Shown: positions 1 to 7,174, counted from the stretch's first letter. The stretch is DNA of 10,990 nucleotides from Burkholderiaceae bacterium (GCA_947470165.1 CANISN010000037.1:1-10990); one strand, 5' to 3'. The notes: generated by a model from the sequence alone, not told the origin. Made by a program: numbers and translations.

Positions 1-66
1 AATTGCCCGTGTGACTGCATTAATACAACCACCGCATGTCATTCCTGAAACCTTGAGAGTAAACAT
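1..66 (-). CDS. copZ: CopZ-like copper chaperone (HMA domain), 5' part only
   Basis: Reading the minus strand from an ATG at 66-64 gives 22 codons, open to the window edge, beginning MFTLKVSGMTCGGCINAVTR. The GMTCxxC signature with cysteines at residues 11 and 14 is the Cu(I)-binding loop of heavy-metal-associated (HMA) domains, and the protein starts directly with the first beta strand. That is the layout of small, about 65-70 residue, cytosolic copper chaperones that hand Cu(I) to CopA. A strong Shine-Dalgarno (AAGGAG, minus strand, 77-72) lies five bases before the ATG and fixes the start. It is divergent from copA, which supports a copper role. Because the rest of the gene is outside the window, a longer HMA-bearing protein such as a mercury-binding MerP-like or second ATPase is not excluded, though MerP would carry a signal peptide. 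Confidence 0.8.
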   Translation of the reverse strand, partial: MFTLKVSGMTCGGCINAVTRAI

Positions 67-139
67 AACAACTCCTTTATAGCTATCAAAATATGGTTCT
101 TAATGGTCTTTTTCAGCCTTTAGGTAGATTATCTTCCAC
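67..139. promoter_or_regulatory. Divergent copZ/copA control region
   Basis: The 73 bases between the divergent chaperone and ATPase genes must hold the start of both transcripts unless copZ is read from inside copA. Copper pairs like this are commonly controlled by a MerR-family activator such as CueR, whose promoters have a long (about 19 base) spacer. I looked for the usual CueR dyad and could not see a convincing one. The best -10-like elements facing copA are TAGATT at 125-130 or the overlapping GATTAT at 127-132. TTAATG at 100-105 would be a poor -35 with a 19-base spacer to TAGATT. No Shine-Dalgarno is visible before the copA ATG. The region assignment follows from gene layout, and the elements are weak. 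Confidence 0.4.
72..77 (-). promoter_or_regulatory. Shine-Dalgarno of the copZ-like gene
   Basis: CTCCTT on the plus strand reads AAGGAG on the minus strand, five bases upstream of the ATG at 66-64. It is the strongest ribosome binding site I can see in the window and decides the start of the partial chaperone gene. Confidence 0.8.
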
Positions 140-2428
140 ATGAAAGCTATAAATTCGACTAATTCCGAGTTTTTCACTCTAGACATTGGCGGAATGACCT
201 GCGCCTCTTGTGTAGGTCGAGTGGAGATGGCTTTAAATAAGATTCCCGGAGTTGAGGCTGCCAGCGTCAATTTGGCAACCGAGCAGGCCAAAATTCGGAT
301 TAAGCCTGGTTCAATCAGCCTTACAGACATCATTAGCCTAATCAAAAAGACGGGTTACGACGCTCAAGCAAATTCCCCTCGCGGCAATCTAAATAAAACT
401 ATTGCTAAGTCATTTTGGGCTACAGATGGCTTGGGTCGCGTGATTCTGAGCTTTCTACTTTCCGCACCCCTCTTCCTGCCCATGTTCTTGATGCCATTTG
501 GCGTTCACTGGTCTCTTTCGGGATGGTGGCAATTGGCTTTAGCCACTCCAGTGCAGTTTGTACTGGGATGGCGTTTTTATAAAGCAGGTTATAAAGCCTC
601 GCTGGCTGGTGCGGGCAATATGGATTTACTAGTTGCGCTGGGTACAAGCGCCGCTTATGGACTTAGTCTATATCTCTTAATTAGCTCTTCCCATACGCAT
701 GAGTTGTACTTTGAGGGCTCAGCCGTCATTATCTGCATGGTCTTATTGGGTAAATGGCTTGAAGCGCGTGCTAAACAACAGACTAGCGAAGCTATTCGTG
801 CCCTGCAAAAACTCTGGCCTGAGCATGCCAAGGTATTAAATGTTGGCATTGCACTCAAGGGCAATACGGGTGTGAGTGCGGATCAATATCGCGACTTGCC
901 TTTGGACCAGGTGCTTCCTGGGGATCGAGTCTTAGTAATGCCCGGTGAACGTATTCCGGTAGACGGTATCATTATTTTGGGCGCTAGCCATGTCGATGAA
1001 TCCTTGCTTACTGGTGAAAGCAATCCCGTTAAAAAGACGATTGACTCTAAAGTCATCGGGGGCGCACTTAATGGTGAGGGTGTTTTAGTAGTAATGGCCG
1101 AAGCTGTTGGAATTGAAAGTGTGTTGTCGAAAATTATCAGCCTGGTTGAAGATGCTCAAACCCAAAAGGCGCCGATTCAAAAGTTAGTTGACCAAGTCAG
1201 CGCTATTTTTGTACCTACTGTGATTGTTCTGGCGCTGCTTACCGGCTTCGGAAATTGGCTCTACTTTGATTCAACATCCATCGCCATCTTGCGTGCTGTT
1301 TCCGTTCTAGTGATCGCCTGCCCTTGTGCATTAGGCTTAGCTACGCCAGCCGCAATCATGGCCGGCACGGGTGTAGCAGCACGCTTTGGTATTTTGATTA
1401 AAGATCCACAGGTATTAGAACTAGCTCACAAACTCGATATCGTTGCCTTTGATAAGACCGGCACGCTGACGATTGGCAAACCACGCATGCTAGCCTTAAT
1501 TCCTTTTGATAAATCATCTACGGATATCGATCAAATGCTCGCTACTGCAGCAGGCTTGCAATTAGGCAGTGAGCATCCTCTAGCTAAGGCACTACTCGAC
1601 TCAGCAAAAGAGAAGGGTCTTTCACCAATTGCGACATCTGCTAGCAAGGCGCTACCGGGCATTGGTATTGAAGGTACTCCGAGCACTGGTCCCTTTGCAG
1701 GCCTTACCTTGCGTTTACAAAGCGTAGCTTCTCTAGAAGGCTCTTCTGCGTATCCGCTCATCCTAGAAAAAGCGCAGGCCTACTTTGATCAAGGTCACAC
1801 AGTTTCTGTACTCATCAATACTGGCGCCGATACTACTCAGACTCCCACCCCAATTGCTGTCATTGCCTTTGGAGATGAGCTCAAACCGAATACTCAAGCA
1901 GCAGTCGATGCACTACATGCATTGCATATTCGGACGGTAATGCTCTCTGGTGATAACTTGGCGGCCGCTAAGCGCGTAGGTAAAACCATCGGCATTGATG
2001 AGGTCTTTGCACAAATTCTTCCTGGTAATAAAGCAGAAATTATTCAGAAACTACAAAGTGCAGTAGAAGGAAAAAAACATTTCGTAGCCATGGTGGGGGA
2101 TGGTGTAAACGATGCACCTGCACTAGCGATGGCAGATGTTGGCATGGCGATGTCTACTGGAACGGATGTCGCTATGCAAGCCGCTGGCATTACGCTGATG
2201 CGCGGTGACCCTACTTTAGTGGCAGATGCAATCGATGTCTCTAAAAAGACTTGGAATAAGATTCGCCAGAATTTATTTTGGGCTTTTGCTTTTAATACGA
2301 TCGGTATTCCGATGGCAGCGCTTGGTTATTTATCACCCATGCTGGCAGGAAGTGCCATGGCACTCTCAAGCTTCTGCGTATTGAGTAACGCCCTACTCTT
2401 AAAGCGATGGCGCCCTTCTCATTCCTAA
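140..2428 (+). CDS. copA: CopA-type Cu(I)-exporting P1B ATPase
   Basis: This 762-residue inner-membrane pump exports Cu(I) from the cytoplasm using ATP. It has a single N-terminal HMA domain (residues about 11-75, CxxC at C21/C24), then the MDLLVALG helix region (161-168) and the actuator loop TGES (291-294). The membrane metal-binding CPC is at 394-396 and the phosphorylated aspartate is D438 in DKTGTLT. The nucleotide-binding HP is at 479-480 and the hinge GDGVNDAP at 653-660. The last membrane helix carries MxxSS (M740, S743-S744). CPC plus MxxSS points to the Cu(I)/Ag(I) subgroup rather than Zn/Cd/Pb. The usual YN of helix 7 is FN here (718-719). Length and domain order are normal for a one-HMA CopA. 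ATG 140 is the only sensible start because the HMA domain begins at once, but no Shine-Dalgarno precedes it. The gene is divergent from a CopZ-like gene. Confidence 0.95.
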   Translation: MKAINSTNSEFFTLDIGGMTCASCVGRVEMALNKIPGVEAASVNLATEQAKIRIKPGSISLTDIISLIKKTGYDAQANSPRGNLNKTIAKSFWATDGLGRVILSFLLSAPLFLPMFLMPFGVHWSLSGWWQLALATPVQFVLGWRFYKAGYKASLAGAGNMDLLVALGTSAAYGLSLYLLISSSHTHELYFEGSAVIICMVLLGKWLEARAKQQTSEAIRALQKLWPEHAKVLNVGIALKGNTGVSADQYRDLPLDQVLPGDRVLVMPGERIPVDGIIILGASHVDESLLTGESNPVKKTIDSKVIGGALNGEGVLVVMAEAVGIESVLSKIISLVEDAQTQKAPIQKLVDQVSAIFVPTVIVLALLTGFGNWLYFDSTSIAILRAVSVLVIACPCALGLATPAAIMAGTGVAARFGILIKDPQVLELAHKLDIVAFDKTGTLTIGKPRMLALIPFDKSSTDIDQMLATAAGLQLGSEHPLAKALLDSAKEKGLSPIATSASKALPGIGIEGTPSTGPFAGLTLRLQSVASLEGSSAYPLILEKAQAYFDQGHTVSVLINTGADTTQTPTPIAVIAFGDELKPNTQAAVDALHALHIRTVMLSGDNLAAAKRVGKTIGIDEVFAQILPGNKAEIIQKLQSAVEGKKHFVAMVGDGVNDAPALAMADVGMAMSTGTDVAMQAAGITLMRGDPTLVADAIDVSKKTWNKIRQNLFWAFAFNTIGIPMAALGYLSPMLAGSAMALSSFCVLSNALLLKRWRPSHS

Positions 2429-2445
2429 GGGATGTTTATTTAGGA
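2423..2445. terminator. Weak inverted repeat at the copA/DUF3047 convergent junction
   Basis: TCCTAA (2423-2428) pairs with TTAGGA (2440-2445) across an 11-base loop. The stem includes the copA stop codon, and the loop and right arm include the stop of the opposing lipoprotein gene. Only seven bases separate the two coding regions, so any terminator must lie here or inside the genes. There is no T run after either arm and the stem is only six pairs, so this is a candidate at most. Confidence 0.2.
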
Positions 2446-3242
2446 TTCCTGCGAAACAATTCAATATCACCATATAGGGCGCGCACTTCTGATTTGGTGT
2501 TATCTGTATCGGTCAGTAGTGCAATACCAATCACATTACCTGGAGCCTCTCCATAGGCTAGCTTATAGTCCGCTACAAGGTCACGCTCGTGCTTGTGCCA
2601 CTCACCTAAGCTCTCCCAACCAGAATCCACCACAATCATTTTTACTCGAGAGGTGTGCGCATTATTTAAAACAGTATTAGGCGCATTCTTACCGGACCAG
2701 ATATACATCACCGTGGCATATGGCATCTCTTGGCCACTAATTAAATTGGCCATCTCAAAGGTCAGCTTTTCTTTGAGGGGAAGTTTAGATTTATTGCCGT
2801 CAAAGGCCACTAAAAGGCGTAATGGCGCATCATCGTGCTGACTATCGGCATTGTCGGCTTGCGGTATTGCTCCAACGGCTTTCCATTTCCACTGAAGCCA
2901 TAAGTTTTGTGCTGAGCGTGGGTGAAGTTTTACTGCAAGGCCTGAAGCAGAGGATTTAGAGTTGGCAGCAAGAACTGTTCGACCTTGATAATTCTCGAGG
3001 CGATAAATCGTATTTTTCTTATAGGGCGCTATCCGGTAGAAGTGCCATCCCTCTGGCATCCCATTGCGGGCTTTCTGCGAAGAGAATTTCGGCAAATCTT
3101 CTTGAGCAGGTAATTGATCGACATTAAGCAGCTGTCCAGACTCATTCTCGACCGACTGACCAGTAAAGCTAGCGCAAGCTGCCAAAAACATGGTAGCGGT
3201 AGACAAGAGCAGAAGGCTTCTTAATGAAATTTTTTTAGGCAT
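2436..3242 (-). CDS. DUF3047 family outer-membrane lipoprotein
   Basis: This 268-residue protein starts at the ATG at 3242-3240. The open frame runs 20 codons further upstream, but only the internal start gives a proper lipoprotein signal: basic MPKK, a hydrophobic stretch, and the lipobox LAAC at residues 20-23, so C23 is the lipidated cysteine. Alanine at +2 suggests sorting to the outer membrane by the Lol system. The mature part matches DUF3047 as I know it: a GWHFYR start (65-70), the SxxSASGL segment (96-102), a W-rich strand (115-120), the DDAPLR motif (137-142), YIWSG (180-184), an ADYKLAYGEAP segment (224-234) and TDTDNT (244-249) near the end. The function of the family is unknown, and the fold is probably all-beta. 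It is convergent with copA and divergent from the glycosyltransferase operon. The Shine-Dalgarno is weak (AGG three bases before ATG). Confidence 0.85.
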   Translation of the reverse strand: MPKKISLRSLLLLSTATMFLAACASFTGQSVENESGQLLNVDQLPAQEDLPKFSSQKARNGMPEGWHFYRIAPYKKNTIYRLENYQGRTVLAANSKSSASGLAVKLHPRSAQNLWLQWKWKAVGAIPQADNADSQHDDAPLRLLVAFDGNKSKLPLKEKLTFEMANLISGQEMPYATVMYIWSGKNAPNTVLNNAHTSRVKMIVVDSGWESLGEWHKHERDLVADYKLAYGEAPGNVIGIALLTDTDNTKSEVRALYGDIELFRRNPK

Positions 3243-3290
3243 ATGCCTGATTGTCCCAAAGAATGGGGTGAGTAAGTCTAAAATCATGAC
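3243..3290. promoter_or_regulatory. Divergent gap between lipoprotein gene and glycosyltransferase operon
   Basis: The 48 bases between the two divergent starts should hold the operon promoter. On the plus strand TAAAAT (3279-3284) is a five-of-six match to the -10 consensus and ends six bases before the ATG at 3291. I see no good -35 at 16-18 bases. An AGGCATATGCCT palindrome (3237-3248) covers the lipoprotein start codon. For the minus strand I could not pick a promoter; it may lie inside the first codons of the glycosyltransferase gene. Confidence 0.3.
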
Positions 3291-4787
3291 ATGCGCCATC
3301 AATCACCTTCAAGCTGGGCCGCGATTTGTATCTGTATTGCCGCGCTAGTCCATTTTGCTCTCGGCTTCTCGGTTGAGTTTTCTGTCGATGAGGCCCATTA
3401 CGCCTTATATGCAAAACATCTAGCTTGGAGTTATTTTGATCACCCCCCACTTGTGGGTTGGATACAGTGGCCGCTAGTTTCGCTGACATCATCCGAGGGT
3501 ATCATTCGCTTAATTCCAGAATTACTCTGGATCATTTCTGCTTTTTTAGTCTATCAAGTGACCCTAGAAATTCATCACCTTATTCAAGGGCGCAATGCAG
3601 GCTATTTAACAACTGCCCTACCCTCAGCAAACTCATGCGGCTTAATGGCAGTGTTGGCGATCATCGCAGCACCCCTTCCCCATGTTCTGGCTATTGGACT
3701 TCTTCCCGATACTTTGCTGGTTCCTTTGAGTCTTGGACTGATGTTGATGGCGCTGCGTTGGACGCATAAAGATTCTTTTTCTCTTGGTGATTGGATGATC
3801 ACAGGCCTGTTGCTCGGCTTGGCAGGTCTTAGCAAATACACTGCTGCATTCACTGCCTTTGCCTTACTCTTCGTTTTTTTAGTCTCCCCAAAACAAGTCT
3901 GGATCAATAAGGTAGGTTTCTGGATAGCTGCAGCAATCGCCTTGATTGTTATTAGCCCAGTGCTCTACTGGAACTGGATCAATGACTGGATCTCATTTAA
4001 GTATCAAATTGCTCATGGCAGCGGTGGTGTTTGGGCATGGCGCAGGGTGGTTGCTTTTATGGTAATTCAAATTGCGTGCTTTGGGCCGCTATTGATTTTG
4101 GGCGCGTTGGTATTTATCAAGAACTGTATTAATACTCAGAGATGGGCTCTCATCGCTTTGCTCAGCTTCTTTATAATTCCCTTCACCATTTTTGCCTCCC
4201 TCTCTGGCGGCGGCGGTCTGCCACATTGGACTACCCCTGCTTGGTTTTGCCTTGCACCTTTTGCAGGAATTGGTCTTGCTAAGGCATGGGCAATGCAACA
4301 TCACGTAGCCATTCGCCTGCTGGTGATTGGACAAATAATCATTTGCTTACTCGGATTCGGCTTTGTTCTATTGGGAGGCATTAATAGTTCAAGCATTAAA
4401 TCTAACCCGATTGCTGATCTCTACGGCTGGAAAATCGCAGGTCAAAGGGCAACACAATTGGCGCAGGCCAACAAGGTCAATGGCATTGCTGTACAAAACT
4501 GGACACTTGGTAGTCGAGCAGCTTGGTATACCCAACCATTACCTGTATTTGTTCTAGACCAACGCCAGGATCAATTTGATCTCTGGTTTGGGCAACTACC
4601 CACTGGCGCTAGCGTCTTATTGATTAACTGGTCTGGAATGGTATTTACGCCTCCCGTCGGGAGTCATTTGGCTTTTGAGCAATGCGAGCACTTAGACAAG
4701 CTAGAAATCATCCGATTTGGTCAGGTTTTATCTCAATTTAACTTCAGCCTCTGCCGTAACTGGCGTGATGCTGGCACAGCGCGTTAA
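3291..4787 (+). CDS. GT39 (PMT_2/ArnT-like) integral membrane glycosyltransferase
   Basis: This 498-residue polytopic protein has many hydrophobic helices up to about residue 365 and a soluble C-terminal part (about 370-498). GT-C enzymes of family 39 take a sugar from a polyprenyl-phosphate donor and attach it to lipid A, another glycolipid or a protein on the periplasmic face. The hallmark first periplasmic loop is present: DEAHY (33-37) after the first helix, with D33 and E34 as the likely catalytic and metal-binding acids, followed by YFDHPPLVGW (48-57). LPDT (138-141), GLSKYTA (179-185) and PHW (311-313) also match the family. The start is forced: a stop codon lies just upstream in frame, ATG 3291 is the first start, and it keeps helix 1 whole. 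There is no Shine-Dalgarno. It is the first gene of a five-gene plus-strand operon. Donor and acceptor cannot be read from sequence, and no polyprenyl-phosphate-sugar synthase is present in this window. Confidence 0.88.
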   Translation: MRHQSPSSWAAICICIAALVHFALGFSVEFSVDEAHYALYAKHLAWSYFDHPPLVGWIQWPLVSLTSSEGIIRLIPELLWIISAFLVYQVTLEIHHLIQGRNAGYLTTALPSANSCGLMAVLAIIAAPLPHVLAIGLLPDTLLVPLSLGLMLMALRWTHKDSFSLGDWMITGLLLGLAGLSKYTAAFTAFALLFVFLVSPKQVWINKVGFWIAAAIALIVISPVLYWNWINDWISFKYQIAHGSGGVWAWRRVVAFMVIQIACFGPLLILGALVFIKNCINTQRWALIALLSFFIIPFTIFASLSGGGGLPHWTTPAWFCLAPFAGIGLAKAWAMQHHVAIRLLVIGQIIICLLGFGFVLLGGINSSSIKSNPIADLYGWKIAGQRATQLAQANKVNGIAVQNWTLGSRAAWYTQPLPVFVLDQRQDQFDLWFGQLPTGASVLLINWSGMVFTPPVGSHLAFEQCEHLDKLEIIRFGQVLSQFNFSLCRNWRDAGTAR

Positions 4788-4800
4788 TTCCTGCAATTCA

Positions 4801-4819
4801 GGACCCTTTTGGGACCCTT
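4801..4819 (+). repeat. Tandem GGACCCTT direct repeat, 11-base period
   Basis: GGACCCTT occurs at 4801-4808 and again at 4812-4819, separated by TTG. It lies in the 60-base gap between the first and second operon genes. The first copy overlaps the right arm of a small hairpin, TCCTG (4789-4793) with CAGGA (4799-4803). The repeats are exact, but no function is assigned. They may be part of an alternative N-terminus read from a TTG at 4809. Confidence 0.5.
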
Positions 4820-4847
4820 CAGCGCTCAAGGCATTATCCTTACGCCT

Positions 4848-5891
4848 ATGAGCTCACAACCCCAAGCCACCCCAAAAGCCACATCTGGGTGGAAAGCAAT
4901 CCTGAAGCGGGCTTGGCCAACCATCCGCATTTTGTTATCCGTCGCACTGCTCTGGAAAGCTACCAGTGGAATTGATTGGCATGCGCTACTAGATTCTGAG
5001 ATTCAAATGCAGCCTTGGTGGTTTTTAGCCGCTGGCTTGACAATGCTCAGCGCCTTTATTTGTGGTGGACTACGCTGGGGCTTTCTCATGCGTAAAGTGG
5101 GATTTCAGGGAAGCCTCAAAGACTTTGTCGCACTGTATTTTGCTGGTGGACTCATTAATCAAGGATTACCCAGTACCCTTGGTGGCGATAGTTATCGCGC
5201 CATTACTGCCACTCATTTAAATAGCAGCGGCAAGTTGACCAAGGCAAAAGAGTTAGATGAAGAGCTTCATCACTCTGTTGATTTGGAGCATGCAAGCCCA
5301 AAAATGCGCCTGAGCTTTTCTATGGTCTTAGTAGACCGCCTACTCGGTTTAGCTGGTAATAATCTATTAGGTGGAATTGGTCTCATTCTGGGGGGCGCCA
5401 CCCTAGCGGTTTGGGGACAAGATCTAGGATATGCAGTATTTGGCGTTATGGTATTTGCTGGCTTAATGATTGCGGTCATTCTGGCCTGGGGTCCTAGCTG
5501 TAATCTCTTGCAAACATTTCTGAATCGCTTCCAAATGGATAAGGCATTGCCCGGCATCAAGCTGGCCTTCTCATGGCCAATGAATGTGGCTCAAGCCATA
5601 GTTGCAATTGGCATTCATTCTCTAACGATTCTGACGCTCTTGTTTTGCTTGAAGGCTTATGGAGTAGATGCTCCTATTGAGGCCCTAATGATTGGCTTAC
5701 CAGCGCTGAGTCTGCTATTGATGCTACCGATCAGCATCTCTGGCTGGGGCTTACGTGAAGCCACACTCTCCTCTGTACTGGCATTGTGGGGTGTGAGCCC
5801 TTCTATGACGGTCTTGGCATCGATTAGCTACGGCGCCATTACCGTGCTATCAGTATTGCCTGGTGCTTACTTTTTATTAAAACGGAAATAA
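4848..5891 (+). CDS. Lysylphosphatidylglycerol synthase TM-region family membrane protein (UPF0104/AglD-like)
   Basis: This 347-residue integral membrane protein has about eight hydrophobic segments. It matches the flippase-like membrane part of MprF (LPG_synthase_TM) without the soluble aminoacyltransferase domain. Family marks are GLPSTLGGDSYRA (106-118), the VLVDRLLGL segment (160-168) and ISGWGLREA (297-305) near the end. Stand-alone members sit in glycolipid and hopanoid clusters and are thought to move or help modify lipids; no reaction is certain. A polar stretch (about 122-155, rich in K, E, D and H) between GGDSYRA and VLVDR looks longer than usual. ATG 4848 is chosen as the ordinary start. 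A TTG at 4809 in the same frame would add 13 residues and has the better Shine-Dalgarno (AGGA, five bases away), so that start is possible. It lies 18 bases before the next gene. Confidence 0.82.
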   Translation: MSSQPQATPKATSGWKAILKRAWPTIRILLSVALLWKATSGIDWHALLDSEIQMQPWWFLAAGLTMLSAFICGGLRWGFLMRKVGFQGSLKDFVALYFAGGLINQGLPSTLGGDSYRAITATHLNSSGKLTKAKELDEELHHSVDLEHASPKMRLSFSMVLVDRLLGLAGNNLLGGIGLILGGATLAVWGQDLGYAVFGVMVFAGLMIAVILAWGPSCNLLQTFLNRFQMDKALPGIKLAFSWPMNVAQAIVAIGIHSLTILTLLFCLKAYGVDAPIEALMIGLPALSLLLMLPISISGWGLREATLSSVLALWGVSPSMTVLASISYGAITVLSVLPGAYFLLKRK

Positions 5892-5909
5892 TTCTTTTAG
5901 AGTCTCACT

Positions 5910-7172
5910 ATGAGTATTAGCGTCAACACCATGCGCGCCATTGACCATTGGGTCGGCGTCCCACTCTGTGCAGTAGCCAGTCCTCTTGTAGCGCTACTTG
6001 ATGGGGTAAAGAATATTTTTAGTCGTGGCACTGATGCACCACGTAAATTACTCTTTATTGAGTTATCTGAAATGGGTAGTGCTATTTTGGTTGACCCTGC
6101 TATGCGTAATGCTCAAGCACGTGGTGCTGAATTATTTTTTCTCATCTTCAAGAGTAATCGCGCCAGCTTAACTTTGCTTAATACTGTTAAGCCAGAGAAT
6201 ATCTTTACGATCGATTCTTCCAGCTTGGGTGGTCTCATTAAAGATACTATCGCCTTCTTATTAGTCGCTCATAAGCATCGCATTGATACAGTGATTGACT
6301 TAGAATTGTTTTCTCGTTTTACTGCCTTATTGACTGGCCTGTGTGGCGCACGTCGTCGTGTTGGATATCACATCTTTCATGGTGAAGGATTGTGGCGTGG
6401 CTTCATGTTGACTCGTAAAGTTCATTACAACCCGCATATTCATATTACGAAGAATTTTCTATCATTAATTCATGCGGCGTTTGCCAAAGAGATTGAAGTA
6501 CCTTTTAGCAAAATTCAGATTGCAGATTCTGAAATACGGTTAGAGCAAGCAGCAATTAATCCTGTAGCTTTAAGTCAGGTTCGTGAGCGCATTGAAAAAC
6601 TTGCTAAAGATGCTAGTATTCAATTTAAGCAAGGTCAGCAACGCCTGATTTTGGTTAATCCAAACGCAAGTGATTTGTTACCGCAAAGACGCTGGGCGCA
6701 AGAGCGTTTCTCCGAATTAATCCAAGGATTAAATCAACGCTACCCCAATGACCTGATCTTGATTACCGGCTCGCCTGCTGAATTTGATTATGTTGAAAAG
6801 GTTCGCACTGTAGCCAATATTAAGAACGCTCTCAACTTTGCTGGGCAGGTTACTTTTGTAGAACTACCGCCACTCTACACACTGTCTGATGTCATGGTGA
6901 CCAATGATTCTGGGCCAGGTCACTTCTCTGCTGTAACACCACTCAGAACGGTTGTTTTATTCGGACCAGAAACTCCAGCCCTTTATGGTTCGATTGGCAA
7001 GTCGATCCCAATTACGGCCAATCTAGCCTGTTCTCCTTGTGTCAGCGCAGCTAACCACCGCAAGACACCTTGCCAAGATAACGTCTGCATGCAAGCGATT
7101 ACTGTTTCTCAAGTACTAGAAAAAATGACGCATCAATTAAATGAAGCCGACCATGAGCGGGCTAGCAAATAG
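5910..7172 (+). CDS. GT9 (heptosyltransferase-like) glycosyltransferase
   Basis: This 420-residue protein is related to WaaC/WaaF ADP-heptose transferases, which add a sugar from a nucleotide donor on the cytoplasmic side of the membrane. The C-terminal GT-B half is clear: NPNAS (250-254), RRW (260-262), the donor-site NDSGPGHFSA (332-341), FGPE (351-354), and the four-cysteine tail CxxC (C374, C377) then CxxxxC (C388, C393) followed by MQAI. The N-terminal Rossmann half carries ELSEMGS (51-57) where classical heptosyltransferases have a GDxGD-type loop. An amphipathic or hydrophobic stretch (about 15-33) precedes it and may tether the enzyme to the membrane. Because of this variant it is probably not a core heptosyltransferase I or II; sugar and acceptor are unknown. 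ATG 5910 is the first start, and ATG 5931 is possible. The Shine-Dalgarno is weak (AGAG). The next gene starts two bases after its stop. Confidence 0.85.
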   Translation: MSISVNTMRAIDHWVGVPLCAVASPLVALLDGVKNIFSRGTDAPRKLLFIELSEMGSAILVDPAMRNAQARGAELFFLIFKSNRASLTLLNTVKPENIFTIDSSSLGGLIKDTIAFLLVAHKHRIDTVIDLELFSRFTALLTGLCGARRRVGYHIFHGEGLWRGFMLTRKVHYNPHIHITKNFLSLIHAAFAKEIEVPFSKIQIADSEIRLEQAAINPVALSQVRERIEKLAKDASIQFKQGQQRLILVNPNASDLLPQRRWAQERFSELIQGLNQRYPNDLILITGSPAEFDYVEKVRTVANIKNALNFAGQVTFVELPPLYTLSDVMVTNDSGPGHFSAVTPLRTVVLFGPETPALYGSIGKSIPITANLACSPCVSAANHRKTPCQDNVCMQAITVSQVLEKMTHQLNEADHERASK

Positions 7173-7174
7173 GC

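Noticed and set aside
67..139. CueR operator dyad between copZ and copA.
   Set aside because: I searched for the usual inverted ACCTTCC-type arms on both strands and found no convincing pair, so no specific regulator site is called.
655..864. Minus-strand open frame inside copA.
   Set aside because: It is antisense to conserved P-type ATPase sequence and has no start signal or recognisable domain.
3237..3248. Perfect 12-base palindrome AGGCATATGCCT over the lipoprotein start codon.
   Set aside because: A six-base half-site palindrome is expected two or three times by chance in a window this size, and there is no second copy to suggest an operator.
3243..3302. Longer start for the DUF3047 lipoprotein, adding 20 residues at the N-terminus.
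   Set aside because: It would bury the MPKK and lipobox signal peptide inside the protein and overlap the divergent glycosyltransferase start. The internal ATG at 3242 gives a standard lipoprotein.
3602..3907. Minus-strand open frame of about 100 codons inside the GT39 gene.
   Set aside because: It is low-complexity, proline- and lysine-rich shadow translation with no family resemblance.
4089..4334. Open frame on the minus strand inside the GT39 gene.
   Set aside because: It is antisense to membrane-helix codons, has no recognisable protein features, and lies wholly within a well-supported gene.
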